A DNA stretch of 5,797 nucleotides from Cellulomonas sp. (lineage in GTDB: Bacteria > Actinomycetota > Actinomycetes > Actinomycetales > Cellulomonadaceae): positions 1-5,797 of the forward strand of contig DAIDJQ010000145.1 of NCBI GenBank assembly GCA_027451305.1. Reading direction: 5' to 3'. Both the position numbers and the translations under genes were made by a program. Under the pieces are notes generated by a model that saw nothing but the letters and a program-made list of their open reading frames with translations, searched no databases and had not been told where the DNA came from. Shown here piece by piece: positions 1 through 4,972 of this stretch (position 1 is the first letter of the stretch; each line of letters opens with the position of its first letter).

Positions 1-90
1 TTCGCCCTCGACGTGCTGGCCAAGTCCCGACTGACGCTCGTCGCCGAAGGCCAGGAGGTGACCAACCAGCCCCTCGCCCTGACAGCCTGA
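1..90 (+). CDS. C-terminal end of an unidentified protein (partial)
   Basis: An open frame enters from the left edge and ends at a TGA at 88-90, giving 29 residues that finish in NQPLALTA. Almost every codon ends in G or C, as expected for a real gene in this GC-rich DNA, and the other two frames do not look coding. No motif or family can be recognised from so short a tail, and its start lies outside the window. It runs toward the minus-strand gene that ends at 412, so the two genes are convergent. The coding call rests on codon bias alone. Confidence 0.45.
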   Translation, partial: FALDVLAKSRLTLVAEGQEVTNQPLALTA

Positions 91-411
91 CCAACCCGAA
101 GATCACGCCAACGCGCTACACCACTCCCAGGGACTTGACCGGCGGATCGCCACAGGGTTGGCCGTCTGTGCGGCGTTGTGAAGTCAGCACTCAAGGGTGC
201 GACACGTGGGTCGGTCCGCCCGCCTGGATCCATCGTGGGCGGGGTGTGGGCCGTTGTCCACGGCTTTCGGGCCCCGGCCCGGGCTGTCAGGCCAGGGCCC
301 TGGCTCCGTCGGTGAGTGTGGATCCGGCTCAGAGGTCGCGGTCCTGGGCGTCTCGGTCTTTCGTCACCGCGCAGGCGGTGGCGGCTGATCGCGGTCGCCG
401 GATCGACCCGG
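91..411. other. Convergent intergenic region, no gene seen
   Basis: About 320 bases separate two converging gene ends. Reading frames here are rich in Arg, Gly, Pro and Ser, lack the G/C third-position pattern of the neighbours, and have no good ribosome binding site, so I see no gene. The region holds several GC-rich inverted repeats (219-243 and 268-303) that could end transcription from either side. No tRNA-like or rRNA-like sequence was noticed. Confidence 0.5.
219..303. terminator. Cluster of GC-rich inverted repeats, possible bidirectional terminator
   Basis: CCCGCC at 219-224 pairs with GGCGGG at 238-243 across a 13-base loop that itself contains the palindrome TGGATCCA. Farther on, CGGGCC at 268-273 pairs with GGCCCG at 276-281, GCCCGGGC at 277-284 is a palindrome, and CCAGGGCCCTGG at 292-303 is a perfect 12-base palindrome. 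There is no T-run after any of them, but actinobacterial terminators often lack one. The position between two convergent genes fits a terminator; GC-rich DNA also makes such repeats by chance. Confidence 0.25.
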
Positions 412-936
412 CTACCGCTCCCGACCCAGCACAGGGTCGTCCGCAATGACCTGGCGGAGGCGGGCGCTTGCTGCACGGACTGCTGGGGCGGTGGAGTCAA
501 CGGCGCGGGCGAAGCGGCGCCGTGCGCCAATCCTTGGTCGCGCGGCAGTTCTCATCGGCTCGTTGGCCGCGTTCACGGCGTCGAGCCCGGCCAGCACGGG
601 GCTGGCCCGGACGGTCGTCAAGAGGAACTCCAGCACCGTCGCGAGCACGTCCTCGGACATGCCGAGCCCGCCGCGGTCAGGGGCGTTGGCGATCACGCTC
701 GGGAGCTGCTGGGCAGCGGCCAGCATCTCGCCGACGGTGAGGTCCCCTCGCGCGCCCCGCGAGCCATCCGGGCTCCACGCCACTCGCGGGGCGACGTCGC
801 TCCACAGGAACTCACCCCGGGCACGGCCTTCCGGCACCGCGAAGCAGGCGCGGGCGAGTTCTGGCGCCTGCTTCGCGGCCTCAGGCGGATCGAGCCGCAC
901 CGCGGGTTCGGACCACAGGAACCCAGATGCCGTCAC
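412..936 (-). CDS. Hypothetical protein, 174 residues
   Basis: I do not recognise this protein. The GTG start at 936 is preceded on the minus strand by AAGGAG (951-946) with a 9-base spacer, a good ribosome binding site. Codons favour G/C in the third position, and the frame ends with TAG at 412. The product is soluble-looking, with no signal peptide or membrane helix. The N-terminal part carries FLWS twice (residues 6-9 and 43-46), each followed by an acidic residue and a stretch rich in Pro, Val and Arg, hinting at a short internal duplication. The C-terminal half (about 85-174) is Ala/Leu/Arg rich and probably helical. The very short ORF 950-1033 lies just upstream with its stop TAA overlapping the start of the TAAGGAGA region, so the two may be translated together. 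The overlapping plus-strand frames look like shadows rich in Arg and Pro. Confidence 0.6.
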   Translation of the reverse strand: MTASGFLWSEPAVRLDPPEAAKQAPELARACFAVPEGRARGEFLWSDVAPRVAWSPDGSRGARGDLTVGEMLAAAQQLPSVIANAPDRGGLGMSEDVLATVLEFLLTTVRASPVLAGLDAVNAANEPMRTAARPRIGARRRFARAVDSTAPAVRAASARLRQVIADDPVLGRER

Positions 937-949
937 CTCCCGGCTCTCC

Positions 950-1033
950 TTACCCGAGGTAGATGTCCTGCCAAAGCGCCGGTGAACTGACGCAGTCGTA
1001 GAGCGCTCCGGTCACGTAGATGTACCCCGTCAC
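950..1033 (-). CDS. Possible 27-residue ORF or remnant of a gene's C-terminus
   Basis: On the minus strand a GTG at 1033 follows GGGGAG with a 6-base gap and opens a short frame reading MTGYIYVTGALYDCV and ending ALWQDIYLG, with TAA at 952-950. The composition is unlike a shadow frame: it has four Tyr, a Trp and few Arg or Pro, and most codons end in G or C. Its stop abuts the ribosome binding site of the 174-residue gene, so it could be a leader peptide or small partner protein. Equally, it may be the tail of a longer gene whose beginning was lost at the junction with the broken kinase just to the right. I do not recognise the sequence. Confidence 0.3.
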   Translation of the reverse strand: MTGYIYVTGALYDCVSSPALWQDIYLG

Positions 1034-1051
1034 CTGATACTCCCCACCCGA

Positions 1052-1551
1052 GTGGACATCGTCGCCCGTCTCATGGTCGCGATGGCACTTGTCCTGGTGG
1101 CGGCCACCGTGGCCGCCTGGCTGGTCGCCGGGCCGATCGGCCCCGGCCTGTTCTGCCGGCACGTGCTCGCCAACGTACGCACCTTGGCCGGCTCCGTCGT
1201 CGAGCACGCTGAGACCGCGTTCGCCTCCGTCAGTGCCCTGACGCCAGCCGTTGCCCTGAGGGCCGCTGCGTTGACCGCCCTGGGCGGCAACTCGGTTCTC
1301 GCCCGCCGAATCGGTGCCTCGCTGGGTGGCATGTCTCGTGCCGCCGCCGCGATGGCGTGCGCGTGATCGTGGCCGACACCGGTGAGGGCATCGCCGGCCA
1401 GCGCCTGCCTCATGTGTTCGAGCGGTTCTCACGGCGGCACGATCAGCGCGCACAGCCCCGGCCCGGGGCGGGCGCCCAGTTCGTCATCGACCTGCCCGCG
1501 TCCGGGCGCAGATCTTCAGCAAGGGTTCATCGTGTGCGACCCGGAACTTGA
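1052..1551 (+). pseudogene. Broken two-component sensor histidine kinase
   Basis: The frame from GTG 1052 encodes a kinase-like membrane sensor: a first hydrophobic helix (about residues 7-28), a periplasmic-type stretch containing VVEHAETAFAS, and a damaged second helix ending in ARRIGASLGGMSRAA. It stops at 1364-1366. From about 1345 a different frame carries the ATP-binding signature VIVADTGEGI, then LPHVFERFSR (to about 1429). At 1430 the frame changes again to HGGTISAHSPGPG, and from about 1470 the previous frame returns with QFVIDLPASG, the usual end of such kinases. HAMP, the phospho-accepting His region, the N box and the GLGLAI-type G2 box are absent, so the product cannot be an active kinase. 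At least two deletions and one small frameshift explain the pattern. No intact partner response regulator is in the window. The family call is strong; the exact breakpoints and original start are uncertain. Confidence 0.8.
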
Positions 1552-1617
1552 TCCGCCGGCCTGAGGCTGGTTGGTGAGCGGCCACCTACGCCGCTCGCCC
1601 GCGGCGAGGAGGGCTCG

Positions 1618-1914
1618 ATGGGCCTGTGGTGCAGCCGGATAACCGTCGGTGGCTGGGTGTTCATGGTCGTCGCTCTGACGCTCGTGATCGGTCTGGCCGT
1701 CTGGGCGGTGTGCCGGCTGTTCCCGACACGGGCACAACGGATCCCCGACCCGGGTTCGGCCCTCGATGCTCGCCTCGCCGCGGGCGACCTGGACCTCACC
1801 GCCTACGTCCAGCTGCGGCAGGAGCTCGCCGGTCGCACGGCGGTCGCCACGGCCGGGTCGGTCCCGGTCAGCACGGCCCACGGTCGGCGGGGCACGCTCA
1901 AAGGAGGTGCGTGA
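1618..1914 (+). CDS. Single-helix SHOCT-type membrane protein, 98 residues
   Basis: The ATG at 1618 follows GAGGAGGG (1606-1613) with good spacing. The protein has a short N-terminus, one transmembrane helix (about residues 11-34, VGGWVFMVVALTLVIG onward), a basic RAQR segment, and then a short helical motif at about 44-71 (DPGSALDARLAAGDLDLTAY followed by LRQEL). This matches the SHOCT pattern, in which an acidic/Gly turn links two small helices, common at the C-terminus of small actinobacterial membrane proteins and thought to mediate oligomerisation. The tail is unstructured. The stop overlaps the start of the DoxX gene (TGATG), and the ribosome binding site of that gene is encoded by the last codons (Lys-Gly-Gly), so the two are translationally coupled. 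Its biochemical role is unknown. Confidence 0.8.
   Translation: MGLWCSRITVGGWVFMVVALTLVIGLAVWAVCRLFPTRAQRIPDPGSALDARLAAGDLDLTAYVQLRQELAGRTAVATAGSVPVSTAHGRRGTLKGGA
1900..1909 (+). promoter_or_regulatory. Strong ribosome binding site of the DoxX gene
   Basis: AAAGGAGGTG is a near-perfect complement to the 3' end of 16S rRNA and sits 4 bases before the ATG at 1914 (GGAGG core 6 bases away). It decides the start: the same frame stays open back to 1626, but that extension is a shadow of the SHOCT gene. Confidence 0.75.
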
Positions 1915-2540
1915 TGGCGACATCGAACACCAGCCCGGTGATCACCCCAGCGGCGGTGAGCCATTGGCCGAAGACTGTGCTGCGGGTGGCGTTCGGCCTG
2001 ATCTGGCTGATCGACGCGGCCTTGAAGTGGCTGCCTGGGTTCCGGGCCAGCTACATGGACACCATCATGGGGCAGGCCGACGGACAGCCCGGTTGGCTGC
2101 AGCCGTGGTTCCGATTCTGGATCAACCTGCAGCATCCAGATCCGGCGTTCTTCGCCTACCTGGTCGCCACCGTCGAGACGCTGATCGCGGCCGCGTTGAT
2201 CGTCGGCTTCACCCGCAAGTTCAGCTACAGCGCTGCGATCGTGTTCAGCCTGCTGATCGGGTCGACCGCCGAGGGCTTCGGTGGGCCGTACACCTCCGGC
2301 GCCGCGGACATCGGCACCGCCATCGTGTACGCGCTGGTGTTCGCCGCGTTGCTGATCTTCAGCTACTACCAGGGCGCCGCCCCCTTCAGCGTGGACGCCC
2401 GGCTGGAACGGCGCATCGGCTGGTGGCACTGGGTCGCCGAAGTCGGGCACCACCGACCTGACGCCCACACCTTGCCCGAAGAGCGTGTCCCGGCTCGGGC
2501 GAGCGTCATGGCGAACCCACCGCGACGCAAGCCCGCGTAG
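1914..2540 (+). CDS. DoxX-family integral membrane protein, 208 residues
   Basis: Four hydrophobic segments are visible: about residues 20-40 (LRVAFGLIWLIDAALKWLPG), 78-98 (FFAYLVATVETLIAAALIVG), 104-118 and 133-152. The motif WLIDAALKWLPGF in the first helix and EGFGGPYTSGAADIGTAIVY before the last helix are typical of the DoxX/DoxD group, small membrane proteins related to the thiosulfate:quinone oxidoreductase small subunit. In actinobacteria the family has been linked to membrane complexes for thiol and oxidative-stress handling, but no activity can be assigned to this member from sequence. A basic, His-containing tail (about 160-208) follows the last helix and is probably cytoplasmic. 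The start is fixed by the strong ribosome binding site and the TGATG overlap with the SHOCT gene. The next gene follows after 49 bases. Confidence 0.85.
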   Translation: MATSNTSPVITPAAVSHWPKTVLRVAFGLIWLIDAALKWLPGFRASYMDTIMGQADGQPGWLQPWFRFWINLQHPDPAFFAYLVATVETLIAAALIVGFTRKFSYSAAIVFSLLIGSTAEGFGGPYTSGAADIGTAIVYALVFAALLIFSYYQGAAPFSVDARLERRIGWWHWVAEVGHHRPDAHTLPEERVPARASVMANPPRRKPA

Positions 2541-2589
2541 CCCAAGTCCGTCACCATTCCGTCCCTCTTCGGCGATTCCGGAGGTCCTC

Positions 2590-2847
2590 GTGATCACCTT
2601 CCTGGCCAACAACTGGTACTGGCTCCTGTTCATCGGGGCCATGGTCTTCATGCACGCCGGCCACGGCGGGCACGGCGGACATGGCGGCCACGGCGGGCAG
2701 GGTGGCGCGAACGGACACGGCGGCGCCGCCGGTGGGCACTGCGGAGGCACGACCCACCAGGGCGCCCACCCGCAGGACTCCACCCACGCCACGAGCCACG
2801 GCGCGTCCGCCGAGGGCAGCCCGCCAGCCGGGCCGGCACTACGGTGA
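2590..2847 (+). CDS. Membrane-anchored His/Gly-rich protein, 85 residues
   Basis: The GTG start at 2590 has GGAGG at 2580-2584, spaced 5 bases. The N-terminus VITFLANNWYWLLFIGAMVF forms a single hydrophobic helix that would anchor the protein. It is followed by MHAGHGG and four tandem His-Gly-Gly units (about residues 22-36), then a Gly/Ala/His-rich, probably disordered tail with one Cys (about residue 52) and more His, ending at TGA 2845-2847. The layout, a short helix followed by an HGG-rich tail, resembles DUF2933-like small proteins found near heavy-metal resistance genes; I make that comparison from memory and tentatively. The dense His suggests binding of copper, zinc or nickel at the membrane. 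The same frame is open upstream to 2485, but that part overlaps the DoxX gene and is Arg/Ser/Pro rich, so it was not used. Confidence 0.75.
   Translation: MITFLANNWYWLLFIGAMVFMHAGHGGHGGHGGHGGQGGANGHGGAAGGHCGGTTHQGAHPQDSTHATSHGASAEGSPPAGPALR
2653..2706 (+). repeat. Six 9-base units encoding His-Gly-Gly repeats
   Basis: The pattern CAC-GGC-GGN recurs every 9 bases: a diverged first unit (His-Ala-Gly, 2653-2661), four clear His-Gly-Gly units (2662-2697), and a final Gln-Gly-Gly (2698-2706). Third bases and one CAT vary, so the array is not freshly duplicated. It lies inside the His/Gly-rich gene and could change length by slippage. Confidence 0.8.
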
Positions 2848-2917
2848 CCACCCACCACGGCCGGCCTGCCGGCCGCACCGGACGACCTGCCGATGCCGCA
2901 CGTCCTCGCAGGCGAGC

Positions 2918-4150
2918 ATGAACCAGATCGACGACTATGACGCGGTGGTGGTCGGCGCCAGCTTCGCCGGGCTGGCCGCCGCCGGGCAGTTGGTCGGTGC
3001 CGGGCGGGTGCTGCTGGTGGACCGGGAGCCGATCGGGACGGGGCAGACCTCGGCGTGCGGCACGCTGCTGACCGTGCTCGAACGCCTCGAGGCGGGCGAC
3101 GCCCTTGAGCAGGTGCACCCGCGGGTCATGCTCAACGTAGCCGGCCGGCGCATCGGGTTCGACACCACGCACCACCCGTTCGCCACATTCGACTACATGA
3201 CGCTGTGCCAGATCCTGGCCAGCCGGCTCGGGGACGTGCAGGTCGCCGTGGCACCGTTCGGCGGCGTCGACCCCGACGGCACGCTGCGACTCGGTGCCCG
3301 CCGGGTCCGCTCAGCGGTGCTGATCGACGCCTCGGGGTGGCGGCGGGTCTTGGCCCGCGCCCTGGGTGCGCCACCCCTGGACCGAGCGCACGCCTCCACC
3401 GGCGTGGAGACCCCCGCTCGTCATGTCGGTTGCGCACTGGAGTTCTGGTTCCGTCCCCCGGGCCGGCCCGACGGCGTGCACTGGGCTTTTCCCGCAGGTG
3501 ATCACGTCCGGGACGGAACAGCCTCCTACCTCGCCCACCCCAACGGGCTCAAACGCGACCTGATGCGTTTCACCCACGTGGACGAACTGCCCGCCAAGGC
3601 GGTTCACGGCGGCGCGTTCCCATCCCGCCTGGCCGAACCGGTCATCGGCCAGGTCTTCCTCGTGGGTGACGCGGCCGGCCAGTGCCTGCCGCTGACCGGG
3701 GAGGGCATTCGCCCCGCCCTGGTGTTCGGGCAGGAAGCCGGCCGGCAGGCCCGCGCCGTGCTGCTCGGCCACCAGGACCTGCCCACAGCACTGGCCCGCT
3801 ACCGGCAGGCCGTAACCAAGACTCGTCTGGCCTACCGGACGCTGGAACGCGTCCAGTCCTGGGCGCTGCACCTGCCCCCGACCGTCGTCGGCCATGCAGT
3901 CCGCGCCTCGGCCAGCCCTGGGCTTTCGCCCCTTCTGCAGGCCGCGTACTGGCAGATCGCCGACCCCGACACCCTGCTCGCGGCCCCCGACACCCGGGCC
4001 ACGAGCATGCTGCCCCGCGTGCCATGCGCCACCGGGCCCGCCGCCGACCGGCGCCCAGACGCGGCGGGCTTGGCCGCCTGCGCGGCCGGCTGCGACTGCC
4101 CGCCAGGCAGCCCAGCGCCCCAGACTGCGGCCTGCTGCCTGGCGCCGTAA
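2918..4150 (+). CDS. FAD-dependent oxidoreductase, geranylgeranyl-reductase-like, with Cys-rich tail
   Basis: The protein has 410 residues. Residues 8-37 form the N-terminal dinucleotide-binding fold: DAVVVGASFAGLAAAG (Gly13, Gly18) and an acidic Asp35 at the end of the second strand, which would hold the FAD ribose. The second FAD motif is VFLVGDAAG (Asp251), followed by LTGEGIRPAL, as in the geranylgeranyl reductase/PHBH-like flavoproteins. The core also has HWAFPAG (189-194), resembling the WxFP motif of that group. The likely reaction is reduction or hydroxylation of a hydrophobic substrate, which is unidentified. Residues 370-410 form an unusual tail with six Cys (370, 388, 392, 394, 406, 407). 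ATG 2918 is the only start between the previous stop and the Rossmann motif; its ribosome binding site is weak (AGGCGAG), so translation may rely on coupling to the gene 70 bases upstream. Confidence 0.85.
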   Translation: MNQIDDYDAVVVGASFAGLAAAGQLVGAGRVLLVDREPIGTGQTSACGTLLTVLERLEAGDALEQVHPRVMLNVAGRRIGFDTTHHPFATFDYMTLCQILASRLGDVQVAVAPFGGVDPDGTLRLGARRVRSAVLIDASGWRRVLARALGAPPLDRAHASTGVETPARHVGCALEFWFRPPGRPDGVHWAFPAGDHVRDGTASYLAHPNGLKRDLMRFTHVDELPAKAVHGGAFPSRLAEPVIGQVFLVGDAAGQCLPLTGEGIRPALVFGQEAGRQARAVLLGHQDLPTALARYRQAVTKTRLAYRTLERVQSWALHLPPTVVGHAVRASASPGLSPLLQAAYWQIADPDTLLAAPDTRATSMLPRVPCATGPAADRRPDAAGLAACAAGCDCPPGSPAPQTAACCLAP

Positions 4151-4524
4151 TGCTACCGACCCGTTCCCAGGCCAGGTTCTGGCACACCACGTAGAGCAAG
4201 CGCGTATGGGCCGAGCGGGGCAGCGTCGCACCGCCCGGCCCGTGCCCGTGCCGGATCAGTTCCGCCACGAACCGGGCGCCCACCAGTCAGCCTGGCCGAA
4301 GTCGGTGCGCGGACCGGTAGTGACCCTCACCACCGCGCCCGCTTCCCGCATGCCCGAGGCGTTCATCGGGGGCGACGGACCAGCAGCACCCCCGGTCGGG
4401 TGGCGGCCCGGGCATCCCGAAAGGCCAGGTGCGAGTTGACGAGAGCTTCGTCGTTCGCTGATCGGCCCTCAGCCCAACAGCCGGCGAGGTACCCGACGAT
4501 CAGGCACATGGGGAGGGGGAAGCC
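4151..4524. other. Gap with coding-like minus-strand patches, no confident gene
   Basis: No plus-strand gene is convincing in these 374 bases. On the minus strand three adjoining patches have good codon bias. Positions 4509-4363 read MCLIVGYLAGCWAEG and later VNSHLAFRDARAATRPG before a TGA. Positions 4366-4256 (ATG overlapping that stop as ATGA) read MNASGMREAGAVVRVTTGP and end DWWAPGSWRN. Positions 4283 to about 4152 read VGARFVAELIRHG and TRLLYVVCQNLAWERV, then dissolve into the antisense of the oxidoreductase. None has a clear ribosome binding site and none is recognised. They look like remnants of one or more minus-strand genes split by frameshifts, but chance frames in GC-rich DNA are a real alternative. 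Confidence 0.3.
4511..4520 (+). promoter_or_regulatory. Ribosome binding site of the HMA-like gene
   Basis: GGGAGGGGGA lies 4 bases before ATG 4525 and supports that start. It also shows that this gene can be translated independently of the oxidoreductase 374 bases upstream. Confidence 0.6.
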
Positions 4525-4803
4525 ATGAGCGGCAGCGCGTTCGCGGTCGCCGGACTGGCCCGCGGAACCTGGCTGGCAGAGCTGATGGAAGCTGTCCGCG
4601 CGGTGCCGGGCGTGATCGGCGTCGGCGTGACCGTGGTCCACGGCGCACCGTCGGCGCTCACGGTGACCGCGCTGGGCCCGGTGCCCACCGAACAGATCGT
4701 CGCCGCGGTGACCTTGGTCGGCTTCACCTTGGCACCACAGGCCGCTCCGGTCCCGGACAGACCTACGGCCGCCGCGACCCGAACCCCGCCGTCCAGCCGC
4801 TAA
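4525..4803 (+). CDS. HMA-like small protein lacking the metal-binding cysteines, 92 residues
   Basis: The pattern follows the heavy-metal-associated (HMA) ferredoxin-like fold: strand AFAVAGL (5-11), helix LAELMEAVRAVPGV (17-30), strand IGVGVTVVHG (31-40), strand ALTVTALG (44-51), helix TEQIVAAVTLVGF (55-67), then a Pro/Ala/Thr/Arg-rich tail. AVRAVPGV and the closing VGF match the AL..VPGV and AGY positions of copper chaperones and ATPase N-domains. In those proteins the first loop reads GMTCxxC; here it reads GLARGTW (10-16), so Arg13 and Trp16 stand where the two Cys should be. It therefore should not bind copper in the usual way and may be a protein-interaction or regulatory domain. It follows the oxidoreductase on the same strand after a 374-base gap and is followed by an insertion sequence. 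The HMA call is by pattern; a search could move it to another ferredoxin-like family. Confidence 0.7.
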   Translation: MSGSAFAVAGLARGTWLAELMEAVRAVPGVIGVGVTVVHGAPSALTVTALGPVPTEQIVAAVTLVGFTLAPQAAPVPDRPTAAATRTPPSSR

Positions 4804-4829
4804 CCGGTGCCGGCTGCACCCCGCACCGG
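4804..4829 (+). terminator. Inverted repeat directly after the HMA-like gene
   Basis: CCGGTGC at 4804-4810 pairs with GCACCGG at 4823-4829 around a 12-base loop, starting right after the stop codon. An alternative smaller hairpin, GGTGC/GCACC (4806-4810 with 4816-4820), overlaps it. There is no T-run. The position fits an intrinsic terminator closing the module. Confidence 0.3.
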
Positions 4830-4858
4830 CAGGTGCCCGGAAGCACCGCGCCGCCAGT

Positions 4859-4879
4859 GGCGTCCCTGATAGTGGTGTA
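4859..4879 (+). repeat. Probable left terminal inverted repeat of the IS256 element
   Basis: The stretch contains GGCGTCCCTGAT followed by AGTGGTGTA. Actinobacterial IS256 elements, as I remember them, often end with a GGGACG-like block and a TGGTGTA block, seen at the other end as TACACCA. The partner end is not in the window, so this is resemblance only, and the outermost base may differ by a few positions. Confidence 0.4.
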
Positions 4880-4894
4880 GCGCTGGGGCCGTGG

Positions 4895-4912
4895 GTCGTC
4901 GTGGACGACGAC
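4895..4912 (+). promoter_or_regulatory. Perfect 8-base inverted repeat in the IS leader
   Basis: GTCGTCGT (4895-4902) and ACGACGAC (4905-4912) are exact reverse complements with only GG between them, 60 bases before the transposase start. As DNA it could be an operator for a dimeric protein; as RNA the 2-base loop would force a few pairs open. Some insertion sequences use leader hairpins to block transposase translation from read-through transcripts, which is one possible role here. Confidence 0.3.
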
Positions 4913-4972
4913 GCGGTCACCGCGTGATCCTTCGAGTGAACCTCTCACAGCACTCTCGAACGGAGCATCACG

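Noticed and set aside
316..990. Plus-strand frames across the 412-936 region (224 and 179 codons)
   Set aside because: Arg/Ser/Pro-rich shadows without a good ribosome binding site; the minus-strand frame has the better start site and codon bias.
2653..2706. CRISPR-like array
   Set aside because: The 9-base repeats are contiguous codons for His-Gly-Gly inside a gene, with no spacers.
1803..2858. Long minus-strand open frame (351 codons)
   Set aside because: It lies opposite the DoxX and His/Gly-rich genes. Its PPCPPWPPCPPCPP stretch is simply the complement of the His-Gly-Gly repeat, and it has no recognisable motif.
2681..2917. N-terminal extension of the oxidoreductase frame
   Set aside because: It overlaps the His/Gly-rich gene in another frame, is Arg/Pro/Thr rich, and the FAD-binding fold begins right after ATG 2918.
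3311..4231. Minus-strand open frames opposite the oxidoreductase (306 and 213 codons)
   Set aside because: Antisense shadows of a well-supported flavoprotein; only the short piece beyond 4150 deserved a separate note.
4436..4464. Possible promoter (TTGACG, 17 bases, TGATCG) before the HMA-like gene
   Set aside because: The -35-like hexamer is fair but the -10-like hexamer is poor, and such matches arise readily by chance, so it was not listed as a feature.
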